A stretch of DNA of 22,903 nt from positions 1 to 22,903 of the IMG/VR virus record IMGVR_UViG_3300021354_000035. One strand, given 5' to 3'. The notes beneath the pieces are model-generated. The model searched no databases and had not been told where the DNA came from. It was given only the letters and a program-made list of their open reading frames with translations. Shown piece after piece: positions 1-7,786 of this stretch (positions within the stretch are counted from its first letter, which is position 1; every line of letters starts with the position of its first letter). The translations under genes were made by a program, and so were the position numbers. The stretch comes from a virus.

Positions 1-1
1 C

Positions 2-70
2 ACAAAGTCCCAAGAAGCAAGAAAGCGTCAAATTGCGGAACTGGCTTATGCAAAACTTAACTACCGATAA
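2..70 (+). CDS. C-terminus of upstream gene, probably portal protein (partial)
   Basis: An open frame enters from the left edge and stops at TAA 68-70, leaving 22 residues rich in Lys, Arg, Gln and Ala (ends AYAKLNYR). Too little remains for family recognition. Its place, 12 bases before a scaffold-like gene and followed by the major capsid gene, is where the portal gene normally sits in podovirus head modules, so portal is an inference from order alone. Confidence 0.45.
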   Translation, partial: TKSQEARKRQIAELAYAKLNYR

Positions 71-82
71 CTTGGAGAAATT

Positions 83-1111
83 ATGAGCGAAGAACAACTA
101 GACCGCAGAGCATTATTAGAACAGGCATTGGAGTCAGCAGATGAAGAACCCATGGAAACAGAGGCGGTTTCGAGTAAGGATATTCCCGAGGAGTCCCCTG
201 AAGTTGAAGTTAGCCATGAGGACAGAGAAGAGCCTGCCGAGGATATTTCTGCTACTGAACCTACGGAGTCGGATGAAGAACCGCAGGAGAAGCTAACTCG
301 CCCTTCTACTTGGAAAAAGGAATATGTCAGTATTTGGGACAAAATGGAAAAAGGCGAGCAAATTAACAAGGATGACTTTGTAAAATTTGCCGAATATGCT
401 AACCAGCGAGAGTCCGAGTACAAGAAAGGCGTAAGTACCTATAAAGCTGAAGCTGACCGTGCTAAGTCGTATGAAAACGCTATTGCCCCTTATGCGGATA
501 ACTTACAAAAACGAGGAATTCAGCCTACGCAATACATTGAAAACCTAGTCCGTGCAGAGCAAATTTTGTCTAATGCACCATACCAACAAAAAGTCCAAGC
601 ATTTCAAAAACTTGCGTCAGATTATGGTATACAATTAAATAGTGGACAAGTAACACAACTTGACCCATACACGCAACAACTGATGAACCAGTTAAATATG
701 GTAAACCAGGAAGTTTCAAGCATTAAAGGTCGGTTTGCCCAAGAGGAAAACCAACGCTTAATGGGTGAAATTGAAAGAGTACGAAGTGATGTGGAGAAAT
801 TTCCACATTTTGATGCGGTAAGGGAAGAAATGGCTCAACTACTTGAGCTAGGGAAAGCCCAAGACCTAGAAACAGCTTACAAGAAAGCTGTGCGTATGAA
901 TGATGATGTTTGGGAATTAGAACAGGAAAGACTCCTTAGTACAGCCAGACACCAATCTTCTAAAGCACAGCAAGTAGCGAAAGCGAAGGCGGCAGCAGTA
1001 AGCCCAAAGTCCACTACTCCTAGTGGAAAAGTGGCAGAACCTGGCGATAAAAAGGATAGGCGGTCTTTAATTGCAGAACAATTAGGTGACGCAATGAGCC
1101 GCAGGGTTTAA
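83..1111 (+). CDS. Putative capsid scaffolding protein
   Basis: This 342-residue protein probably acts as the internal scaffold for procapsid assembly. The first ~95 residues are strongly acidic and low in complexity (runs of Glu, Ser, Pro). Residues ~100-300 look helical with coiled-coil character, starting after a PSTWKKEY segment and a stretch holding Glu/Lys/Gln-rich helices. The tail is basic and Ala/Lys-rich (~295-342), as expected for a scaffold that binds the capsid shell through a charged C-terminal end. It lies directly upstream of the major capsid gene, the standard scaffold position. The start is supported by GGAG about 6 bases before the ATG. The assignment rests on composition and order; no catalytic (protease) motif was seen. 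Confidence 0.72.
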   Translation: MSEEQLDRRALLEQALESADEEPMETEAVSSKDIPEESPEVEVSHEDREEPAEDISATEPTESDEEPQEKLTRPSTWKKEYVSIWDKMEKGEQINKDDFVKFAEYANQRESEYKKGVSTYKAEADRAKSYENAIAPYADNLQKRGIQPTQYIENLVRAEQILSNAPYQQKVQAFQKLASDYGIQLNSGQVTQLDPYTQQLMNQLNMVNQEVSSIKGRFAQEENQRLMGEIERVRSDVEKFPHFDAVREEMAQLLELGKAQDLETAYKKAVRMNDDVWELEQERLLSTARHQSSKAQQVAKAKAAAVSPKSTTPSGKVAEPGDKKDRRSLIAEQLGDAMSRRV

Positions 1112-1147
1112 CTAGCCAATTTTGGCACATTTTTTTAAGGATATATC

Positions 1148-2128
1148 ATGGCATTCGCTAACTCAGCAATCACCGATATTATCGCTACAACGATTCAAAG
1201 TCGTAGCGGTGAACTCGCAGATAACTTAACACAAAACAACGCTATTCTTCAGCGCCTTAACCAGAAGGGCAATGTACGCCCATTCTCAGGCGGTAATGTG
1301 ATTTTGGAAGAAATCATGTATGAAGATAGCTCTACTAACAACGCTAACTCTTATAGCGGATATGAAGTATTGAACATTGCACCAGATAGCCCTATTTCTG
1401 CTGCTCAGTACAAAATTGCTCAATACGCAGACTCAGTAACTATGTCTGGTCTTGAAATGTTGCAAAACAGCTCTAAAGAAGCAATCATTGACCTTTTAGA
1501 TGGTCGTATGCAAGTTTCCGAAGCTCGTTTGCTTAACCGCATTTCTGGTGACTTGTATGGTGATGGTACTGGTAACGGTGGTAAGAACCTTGACGGTCTT
1601 GGCGCTGCTGTAGCTGCTGTTCCTACTACAGGAACCTACGGAGGAATTAATAGAGCTACTTGGACTTTCTGGCAGAACCAAATTACTACTGGTGCTACTT
1701 CTTCAACAACCATTCTTGCTGCTATGACTACTGCTGCTATTAAGCAGATTCGTGGTACTGACAAGGCTGACTTGATTGTTGCTGGTAATACTTTGTATGG
1801 TTACTATGTAGGCGCTTTGCAAGCTATTCAGCGTATTGCTGCTGAAGAGTCTGGCGCTGCTGGTTTCGCTTCCCTCAAATTCTACGGTGGCGGTACTTCT
1901 GCTGATGTGGTATTGGGTGGTGGTTATGGAGCACAAGAAACAGCTACTTATATGTACCTGTTGAACACCAACTACATTTTCTTACGCCCACACAAAGAGC
2001 GTAACTTTGTACCTATTGGTGGTGAGCGTCAATCTATTAACCAAGATGCGATTGTAAAATTGTATGGTTGGGCTGGTAATTTGACTACTTCTAACAGCTT
2101 CCTACAAGGCTTATTGACAGGTAGTTAA
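1148..2128 (+). CDS. Major capsid protein
   Basis: This 326-residue protein is the likely shell subunit of the head. It begins with a helical N-terminal arm (AITDIIATTIQSRSGELADN) and continues with a mixed alpha/beta body that includes a segment around residues 95-130 (SGLEMLQNSSKEAIIDLLD, RLLNRISGDL) typical of HK97-fold capsid proteins in uncultivated podoviruses. Length fits the family and it follows the scaffold gene. The ATG has a clean AAGGA ribosome site, and codon use is enriched in GCT/GGT, consistent with high expression. A tetraloop hairpin lies just after the stop. The HK97 fold is inferred from pattern and context and was not checked structurally. Confidence 0.85.
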   Translation: MAFANSAITDIIATTIQSRSGELADNLTQNNAILQRLNQKGNVRPFSGGNVILEEIMYEDSSTNNANSYSGYEVLNIAPDSPISAAQYKIAQYADSVTMSGLEMLQNSSKEAIIDLLDGRMQVSEARLLNRISGDLYGDGTGNGGKNLDGLGAAVAAVPTTGTYGGINRATWTFWQNQITTGATSSTTILAAMTTAAIKQIRGTDKADLIVAGNTLYGYYVGALQAIQRIAAEESGAAGFASLKFYGGGTSADVVLGGGYGAQETATYMYLLNTNYIFLRPHKERNFVPIGGERQSINQDAIVKLYGWAGNLTTSNSFLQGLLTGS

Positions 2129-2131
2129 TGG

Positions 2132-2149
2132 ATAGGGGGAAACCCCTAT
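2132..2149 (+). promoter_or_regulatory. Stable GNRA-tetraloop hairpin after the capsid gene
   Basis: A 7-bp perfect stem (ATAGGGG / CCCCTAT) is capped by a GAAA tetraloop, beginning 3 bases after the capsid stop. It is followed by TTTAT rather than a long T run, so it is a weak terminator at best. It could protect the 3' end of capsid mRNA or partly attenuate transcription into the next gene. Confidence 0.55.
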
Positions 2150-2185
2150 TTATACCGTCTAATTAATTAATAAAGGAAATATATC

Positions 2186-2485
2186 ATGGCATTTACAATT
2201 ACTCCCCTGTCAGGGATTGACTTAAACGACACACAAACCGTTGCTGAAATGGCTTTGAATGGTGGAACATCACCAACATTTGGCCCACTCGGTGCAGAAA
2301 TTTTTGCTTCCGATGGTAAGCGTTATGTTTGGGCTAAAGCTGGCTCAACTATCGCTGCTTCAACAGCAACTTGCTCTATCAATACTACGACTTTCGTAGC
2401 AACTGGTGGTGCTGGTCTATACGCTGGCCCAACAGTCGCAATGGCTTCAGGCGACTATGGCTGGTTCGGTGCAGCTTCTGTTTAA
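2186..2485 (+). CDS. Small virion protein, possibly capsid decoration
   Basis: This 99-residue protein has no recognised family. It is rich in Ala, Gly, Thr and Ser, with predicted beta-strand character throughout and no membrane segment or signal peptide. Position between the capsid gene and a strong terminator, and a translation start region (AAAGGAAATATATCATGGCATTTAC) resembling that of the capsid gene, suggest it is made in quantity with the capsid protein, as decoration or head-stabilising proteins are. A head-fibre or joining role is also possible. The functional call is inference from context only. Confidence 0.55.
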   Translation: MAFTITPLSGIDLNDTQTVAEMALNGGTSPTFGPLGAEIFASDGKRYVWAKAGSTIAASTATCSINTTTFVATGGAGLYAGPTVAMASGDYGWFGAASV

Positions 2486-2522
2486 TAGGTAAAAACTGTT
2501 AAATTGAAAATGTAGTAAAACT

Positions 2523-2559
2523 GGGACTTCCTCAAAAGGGGAGTCCCTTTTATTTTTTT
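2523..2559 (+). terminator. Rho-independent terminator
   Basis: A 9-bp stem (GGGACTTCC with GGGAGTCCC, one G-U pair) with a short A-rich loop is followed at once by TTTTATTTTTTT. It closes the capsid/decoration unit and separates it from the connector and tail genes, which would lower tail-gene expression relative to capsid. Confidence 0.88.
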
Positions 2560-2590
2560 ATAACCCCCTAACCACTTAGGAGCATTAAAA

Positions 2591-3214
2591 ATGGCAATAG
2601 ATAGCGATACTCAAGGTGCAGATGCACGATTAGCAGTCCAATTCTATAAAAAAAGTCTTAAACAAGACATAGCTTCAGACGAAGCTGGTAGACCGATTTT
2701 TAAAGAATTTGATTTTGTCCGTATTATGATTCCTGGCGATAATTTGACAGAAATTGACACATACGCTCAAGAGTCCCATAAACAGCGTTTTCCACGCCAA
2801 TGGGCGCATTATCAAAACCAAGTAGCAAACCATGAAGACATTGTTGGCACACCTTTAGAGCAATGGCCTCAAATTACTCGTAGCCAAGCCGAAGAATTGC
2901 GTGGACTAAAATTCCACACAGTAGAGTCTATTGCAGACTGTTCTGACCAACAACTTCAGCGTATTGGCATGGTAGCAGGGATGTCACCATATAATTTCCG
3001 TTTAAAAGCCAAGTCTTTTTTAAATTTAGCTAATAATTCAGCCGAAGTAGCACAAAGAGAAGCAGAAATGCAAGCACTTCGAGCAGAAAATGATAAAATT
3101 AAGGAAGAAACAGATGCGAAGCTGGCTGCTATGCAAGAGCAGATGTCAGCGCTACTTGCGGCTGTTGCGGAAAAAACTCCCAAAACACGCAAAACAAAAG
3201 TAGCCGAGGCTTAA
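2591..3214 (+). CDS. Conserved phage structural-region protein with C-terminal coiled coil
   Basis: This 207-residue protein is not assigned to a named family. Residues ~1-100 are mixed and include a segment about a proline-rich QWP site. Residues ~103-135 (LKFHTVESIADCSDQQLQRIGMVAG) look like a helix-hairpin-helix style pair. Residues ~145-192 form a Glu/Lys/Ala heptad coiled coil, and the tail is Lys-rich. It follows the terminator and sits one base before the connector gene, an order seen in many uncultivated podoviruses. It could be a head-completion or DNA-binding virion protein. The HhH reading is tentative, as no GxG hairpin is clear. Confidence 0.6.
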   Translation: MAIDSDTQGADARLAVQFYKKSLKQDIASDEAGRPIFKEFDFVRIMIPGDNLTEIDTYAQESHKQRFPRQWAHYQNQVANHEDIVGTPLEQWPQITRSQAEELRGLKFHTVESIADCSDQQLQRIGMVAGMSPYNFRLKAKSFLNLANNSAEVAQREAEMQALRAENDKIKEETDAKLAAMQEQMSALLAAVAEKTPKTRKTKVAEA

Positions 3215-3215
3215 T

Positions 3216-4127
3216 ATGTCCCAAACAATGCTCCAAATGGTGCAACAAACAGCAGCAGAGCTTAACTTAGCTGTGCCGTCTTATGTTGTAGGTAATACTT
3301 CACAAGATGTCCAACAAATTCTAGCCCTTATGAATGGCTCGGGTTATGACCTTTTGAAAGAGTATGATTGGCAAGCATTGCAGGTACAGTACCGCTTCTA
3401 TACACAGTCTTTAACCGCCAACGCCACAACTGTCAATGGTTCGTATAACTTGACTTTTGAGGCTGGCACAGATTTAAGCGCTGTTACAAGCCAATGGCAA
3501 TTAACAGGCTATAACATTCCGCAAGACACTTATGTAGTAAGCGCAAATAACACGACTAAAGTAGTCGTAATGAGCCAAATGGCTAGTGGTGATGGCGTAC
3601 AGTCAGTCGTATGCGCTCAGACTGCCTATGACCTTCCTGCCGACTTTGAAACCATTACAGACCGCACTCAATGGGACAAGTCTAAGCATTGGGAAATGTT
3701 AGGGCCTGAAGATGCCCAACAATGGCAATGGCTAAAGTCTGGTTATATTTCTACAGGGCCTAGAGTTCGTTGGAGAATTCTTGACAACCAATTCCAAATT
3801 TGGCCTGTAATGAATACTAATGAGTATTTAGGCTGGGAATATAGAAGTAAAGGTTGGGCAAGAAGCGCTGCTGGGGATGTTAAAAACAGCTTTACTGCCG
3901 ACTCAGACACTACCGTATTTGATGACCGTTTAATGGTTTTGTTTACCAAAATGAAATATTGGGGCATTAAAGGCTTTGACACTACCGTTGTTTCTCAAGA
4001 CTACCAGCGTGTATTGACTATTGCCAAAGCTAATGACAAAGGTGCGCCTAACCTTTCATTTGCTCCTTACCCAAGTAAAGTGCTTATTGGTTACGCTAAC
4101 ATTCCTGACACAGGCTATGGCTCATAA
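3216..4127 (+). CDS. Head-to-tail connector / adaptor (P22 gp4-like)
   Basis: This 303-residue protein likely forms the ring under the portal that joins the tail hub. The N-terminal ~75 residues are helical (LQMVQQTAAELNLAV... LLKEYDWQAL). This is the adaptor pattern in which early helices contact the portal, followed by aromatic-rich beta segments. The middle carries LPADFETITDRTQWD and a region rich in Trp, with GPRVRWRI...FQIWPV near residues 185-200, both typical of gp4/tail-tubular-A-like proteins. It starts one base after the preceding stop and its stop TAA shares a base with the next ATG (TAATG), consistent with coupled translation. Family membership is by pattern and order. Confidence 0.68.
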   Translation: MSQTMLQMVQQTAAELNLAVPSYVVGNTSQDVQQILALMNGSGYDLLKEYDWQALQVQYRFYTQSLTANATTVNGSYNLTFEAGTDLSAVTSQWQLTGYNIPQDTYVVSANNTTKVVVMSQMASGDGVQSVVCAQTAYDLPADFETITDRTQWDKSKHWEMLGPEDAQQWQWLKSGYISTGPRVRWRILDNQFQIWPVMNTNEYLGWEYRSKGWARSAAGDVKNSFTADSDTTVFDDRLMVLFTKMKYWGIKGFDTTVVSQDYQRVLTIAKANDKGAPNLSFAPYPSKVLIGYANIPDTGYGS

Positions 4128-6133
4128 TGCTATTACAAAAAGCAAAACAAAATACTTCTAAAACAGCTTCTGTACCAGCACCTATTGGTGGCTGGAATGC
4201 TAGGGATTCCCTTGCAAACATGAGTCCTACAGACGCTGTACAGCTAGTAAATTGGTATCCTACGCCTACTGATGTCACTATGCGTAAGGGTTATACAGTC
4301 GTTTCTATTTTGACGACTTCTACTGGCGTAAAGACTATTGGTAGCATTACTTATGTCAATACAACAGCAACTTTAACGACTACTACAGCGCATGGTTTGA
4401 CTACAGGTGCTTATGTGTCTATTACAGGTACAACTCCAGCAGCTTATAGCGGTGTATTTAAAATTACCGTTATTAGCACTACGGCTTTTGCCTACACAAT
4501 GGTTAGTACACCTGCCAACAATGCTACAGTAGTAGGCACATATTTAAACCAAGCTACAACGCCTGTAAATTCGTTAATGAATTACACTAAAACTGTTAGT
4601 TATAACCTTTTTGGCGCTGCTGGCACAGACATTTGGGACACTAAACCTAACCCAGCAACTAAAGTATTTACTGGCATTTCTAGCGATAAATTGCAGTCAG
4701 TCAATATGACTAACACCGCAGGACACTTTTTAGTAGCTTGTAATGGTGTAGACCCTGTAATGATTTATGACGGTAGCGCATGGTTTTATGTAGCCACAAC
4801 AACAACTGCTGCCACAATTAGCACAATTACCCATGTAGGCGCTGTAGCTACGCTTACTACCGCTACGGCACACGGCTTAGTAACAAACAATAGAGTCACT
4901 ATTTCAGGTGCTTCTTCTAGCGAATACAACGGCACTTATGTCATTACTGTAACAGGGGCAAATACCTTTACTTACACAATGGCTTCAACACCTGCGCTTA
5001 ACGCAACTGTAGTAGGGACTTATACCACTATAGGTATAACTGGCGTAAATTCAAATACATTTATTGGTGTAAACCTATTTAAAAACCGTTTATATTTCAC
5101 GCAAAAAGACACATTAAACTGCTGGTATTTGCCAGTAGACTCTATTGGTGGCGCTGCTTCACCTCTTTATTTTGGCTCTATTGCCCGTAATTCTGGTTAT
5201 TTGCAAGCTATGGGTACTTGGACTCTTGACGCTGGACAAGGCGCTGACGACTACGCTGTATTTGTAACCAGTATGGGCGAAGTCATTGTTTATAACGGTA
5301 CTGACCCCTCTTCTGCAACTACATGGGCTTTAAAAGGCGTATGGCAATTAGGTCAAACCTTTGCAAGACGGTGTTTCTTTAAATGGGCTGGCGACTTGCT
5401 TTTATTGACTCAAGACGGCTTAGTACCCCTTGCTTCTGCTTTGCAGTCTAGCCGACTAGACCCTAGAATAAACCTGACTGACAAAATTTATTACCCTATT
5501 AGTCAAGCTGCAACCCTGTATTACAATCAATTTGGTTGGCAAATTAATTATTTTGCTTCTGAAAATATGCTTATATTAAACATTCCAGTTTCTAATGGAA
5601 TAGAACAGTATGTAATGCACACCATTACAAAGTCATGGGCAAGGTTTACAGGTCTTCAAGGTTATGCTTGGGAAGTGTCTGGCGATAACGATATGCACTT
5701 TGGTAGTGATGGGTTTGTAGGCACTTTATATAGTGCTTTGTCTGACGATGGCGCAAATATTACCGCAACTGCACAACAAGCCTATAGTTATTTTGACACT
5801 CCTGGGCAGTTAAAACGCTTTACTATGGTAAGACCTATTCTACAGTCTACAGGTGGTGTACCAGCCGTTTTATGCGGTATTAGCGTGGATTTTGACACGC
5901 AAAGCCAATTAGGTGCGGTTTCATTTAACCCAACTACTCAAACAGAAGGCATTTGGGACACAAGTAAATGGGATGGTAGCGTATGGGCTGGTGGACTTAT
6001 TACCACTAAAGTTTGGCAAGGAGTTACAGGAATAGGCTATACAGGCTCTGTAAACCTTAATGCTGCTAGTCGTAATATTGAATTGCATTGGGCTTCTACC
6101 GATTATGTAATGGAGTCTGGCGGTGTAGTTTGA
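4127..6133 (+). CDS. Tail hub / DNA-stabilisation protein (P22 gp10-like) with two inserted repeat modules
   Basis: This 668-residue protein is the probable tail nozzle that closes the head after packaging. The opening PAPIGGWNARDSLANM and YPTPTDVTMRKGY is the classic start of gp10-type packaged-DNA stabilisation proteins, followed by a long beta-rich (propeller-like) body. Two ~70-residue modules interrupt it at residues ~69-139 and ~230-299. Both follow the pattern ATLTT-x-TAHGL-x(8)-SITG...Y-G-x-Y/F-x-ITV...F-x-YTM-x-STPA-x-NATVVGTY, a small beta domain often inserted in phage virion proteins (FCCH-like). The last ~45 nt of the frame overlap a longer alternative start of the next gene. Adjacent to the connector gene with which it would assemble. 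Confidence 0.78.
   Translation: MLLQKAKQNTSKTASVPAPIGGWNARDSLANMSPTDAVQLVNWYPTPTDVTMRKGYTVVSILTTSTGVKTIGSITYVNTTATLTTTTAHGLTTGAYVSITGTTPAAYSGVFKITVISTTAFAYTMVSTPANNATVVGTYLNQATTPVNSLMNYTKTVSYNLFGAAGTDIWDTKPNPATKVFTGISSDKLQSVNMTNTAGHFLVACNGVDPVMIYDGSAWFYVATTTTAATISTITHVGAVATLTTATAHGLVTNNRVTISGASSSEYNGTYVITVTGANTFTYTMASTPALNATVVGTYTTIGITGVNSNTFIGVNLFKNRLYFTQKDTLNCWYLPVDSIGGAASPLYFGSIARNSGYLQAMGTWTLDAGQGADDYAVFVTSMGEVIVYNGTDPSSATTWALKGVWQLGQTFARRCFFKWAGDLLLLTQDGLVPLASALQSSRLDPRINLTDKIYYPISQAATLYYNQFGWQINYFASENMLILNIPVSNGIEQYVMHTITKSWARFTGLQGYAWEVSGDNDMHFGSDGFVGTLYSALSDDGANITATAQQAYSYFDTPGQLKRFTMVRPILQSTGGVPAVLCGISVDFDTQSQLGAVSFNPTTQTEGIWDTSKWDGSVWAGGLITTKVWQGVTGIGYTGSVNLNAASRNIELHWASTDYVMESGGVV
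4331..4543 (+). repeat. FCCH-like beta module, copy 1 in tail hub gene
   Basis: Encodes about 71 residues ending in NNATVVGTY. It matches copy 2 at 4814-5023 in module length, the TAHGL turn, the FxYTM strand and the final ATVVGTY. The shared architecture points to internal duplication or two captures of the same module. Confidence 0.75.
4814..5023 (+). repeat. FCCH-like beta module, copy 2 in tail hub gene
   Basis: Encodes about 70 residues (ATLTTATAHGL... ending LNATVVGTY), alignable end to end with copy 1. Roughly 90 residues of hub sequence separate the copies, so this is an interspersed rather than a tandem duplication. Confidence 0.75.
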
Positions 6134-6522
6134 TATTACTTAATGAGCAAAGTCTTAAGGTTTGGGCAATTAAACATAAAATGCCTACTTCAGACGATGC
6201 ACATTATTTAGGACAAGTATTAAATGGTGAAATTAGAGCAGTAGTTGTATATTGTGGTTTTTACGGTAAATCTTGCGTAATTCATGTAGGGTCAGAAGGG
6301 CAGCATTGGGCAACTAAAGACTTTCTCAAAGAGGTCTTTAATTACCCATTTAACACCTTGAAATTAAAGGTTATAATTGGCACAGTCGCAGGGAGTAATG
6401 AAAAAGCCCTAAGACTAGACCGACACCTTGGTTTCAAAGATGTTGCCATAATTCCTGACGCACACGAAGATGGAGATTTGGTCATTTTAGAAATGCGCCC
6501 CGAATATTGTAAGTGGGCATAA
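6130..6522 (+). CDS. GNAT-like acetyltransferase-family protein
   Basis: About 130 residues. The second half has a strand (KLKVIIGTVAG) followed by NEKALRLDRHLGFKDVAII, the usual GNAT motif-A/B end in which a helix precedes a GF turn and a strand. Single GNAT proteins of this kind are common beside gp10-like genes in phage virion modules, where they may acetylate virion or host proteins; the substrate is unknown. An ATG at 6088 would overlap the hub gene by 46 nt and add an unlikely Cys/Arg/Trp-rich leader. I prefer TTG 6130, whose last two bases fall in the hub TGA stop (TTGA overlap), with GGAG at 6112-6115 upstream. The acetyl-CoA loop is weak, so activity is uncertain. Confidence 0.68.
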   Translation: MILLNEQSLKVWAIKHKMPTSDDAHYLGQVLNGEIRAVVVYCGFYGKSCVIHVGSEGQHWATKDFLKEVFNYPFNTLKLKVIIGTVAGSNEKALRLDRHLGFKDVAIIPDAHEDGDLVILEMRPEYCKWA

Positions 6523-6532
6523 GGAGATAGTA

Positions 6533-7780
6533 ATGGGTGCAGGTTCAACATTTACGCAGGGTGCTAACCCAAATACGACTAATCCGTATTCTGGGTCTAC
6601 TAACCCTTATATTCAGTCCGCACAAGCTACTACATTAGGTAATTTGGCTGGCGCACAACAAGCCACACAAGCTAACCGCATAAACCAAAATACTCCATAT
6701 GCAAACCTTAATTACACTCAAGGCGTAGACGCTAATGGTAACCCTACATGGACTGCAAACCAACAATTAGCACAACCTTTACAGTCTGCTTTAGGAAATA
6801 TTCAAGGGCAATTAGCGCAAAATACTGGTAACCCACTTGACGCAAGTCAATACCAAGCACAACAAGTAGGTCAAGGCCCTCAATTTTCAGGTATTGGTAA
6901 TGCTGCTAATTTACAAAACCAAGTACAAGGTACTGGCATGGAAGGCTGGGACAAAGCTACTCAACTTCTTAACCAACGCCTTCAACCACAAATGGCTCAA
7001 GCTGCTGAGTCTAATACTGCTGCTTTAGCTAACCAAGGTATTGTCCCTGGAACACAAGCCTACGAAAATGCAATGCGTACTTTTAACCAAGGTCAAAATG
7101 ACTTACTTACCCAAGCACAATTAGCTGGTTCACAAGTGCAAAACACTATGTTTGGTCAAAACTTGGCTGCTGGTCAATTTGGCAACCAAGCAATTACACA
7201 ACAAAATACTAATCAACTTGCTAACCTTGGGTTTAATAACCAAATGGGTCAGCAAGGGTTTGCCAACCAAATGGCAGGTACACAAGCTAATAATGCTGCT
7301 ACACAGCAAAATTATGCAAACGCATTACAACAACAAAATATGCCTTTACAACAATTAGGCGCTTTTCAACAAGCTACAACACCAGGTTATGTAAACCCAT
7401 ACAGCCAAGCTGCTGTTGCTGGCCCTGATTACCTTGGTGCTTATAGCACTTCTAATGCACAACAAATTGCCGCACAAAACGCTGCCAATGCTAAAACTGC
7501 TAATACACAGGCAGGTTTATATGGTTTAGGTGGTGCTGCGTTATTAGGTGGTGGTGGTGTTGGTGGTTTAGCAAGTGGAATTGGTAGCGGGTTAGCTGGT
7601 TTAGCTAATTTATTTGGCAATAATTTTGGCAATAGTGGAATGACATTAGGAATGATTAATGGTGGAGTTACTGGAAACAATTATGACGCTTTTGGCAATT
7701 TAATTAGCTCTGGTAATGCTGCCCCTGCTGCTGCTGATTGGGCAAACGCATTTGGTGGTACTACTGGTATTGGTGGGTAA
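6533..7780 (+). CDS. Gln/Asn/Ala-rich internal (DNA-ejection-type) virion protein
   Basis: This 415-residue low-complexity protein is dominated by Gln, Asn, Ala and Thr in long helical stretches (residues ~25-320) with many QxxQN-like units. A Gly/Leu-rich hydrophobic stretch follows at ~328-365 (GLYGLGGAALLGGGGVGGLASG) that could insert in or cross a membrane. Small residues, helices and an amphipathic Gly-rich segment are typical of podovirus ejection proteins that leave the capsid and build a channel for DNA. It has a GGAG ribosome site and opens a run of four such genes. No enzymatic motif was seen. A specific gp7/gp16/gp20 equivalence cannot be set from sequence alone. Confidence 0.62.
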   Translation: MGAGSTFTQGANPNTTNPYSGSTNPYIQSAQATTLGNLAGAQQATQANRINQNTPYANLNYTQGVDANGNPTWTANQQLAQPLQSALGNIQGQLAQNTGNPLDASQYQAQQVGQGPQFSGIGNAANLQNQVQGTGMEGWDKATQLLNQRLQPQMAQAAESNTAALANQGIVPGTQAYENAMRTFNQGQNDLLTQAQLAGSQVQNTMFGQNLAAGQFGNQAITQQNTNQLANLGFNNQMGQQGFANQMAGTQANNAATQQNYANALQQQNMPLQQLGAFQQATTPGYVNPYSQAAVAGPDYLGAYSTSNAQQIAAQNAANAKTANTQAGLYGLGGAALLGGGGVGGLASGIGSGLAGLANLFGNNFGNSGMTLGMINGGVTGNNYDAFGNLISSGNAAPAAADWANAFGGTTGIGG

Positions 7781-7786
7781 CCAATA

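Noticed and set aside
61-423. Minus-strand 120-codon frame opposite the scaffold gene
   Set aside because: Ser-rich complement of the Glu/acidic codons of the scaffold, with no ribosome site; a shadow frame.
1115-1136. Terminator GCCA-ATTT-TGGC followed by ACATTTTTTT between scaffold and capsid genes
   Set aside because: The stem is only 4 bp and would shut off capsid synthesis; more likely a chance inverted repeat before the ribosome site.
6088-6129. Longer ATG start for the GNAT-like gene
   Set aside because: It would overlap the hub gene by 46 nt and add a Cys/Arg/Trp-rich leader unlike the family; the TTG overlapping the hub stop is more natural.
7441-7680. Pro-rich minus-strand frame opposite the Gly-rich end of the ejection-type protein
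   Set aside because: A direct reverse complement of GGN codons giving Pro; no start context.
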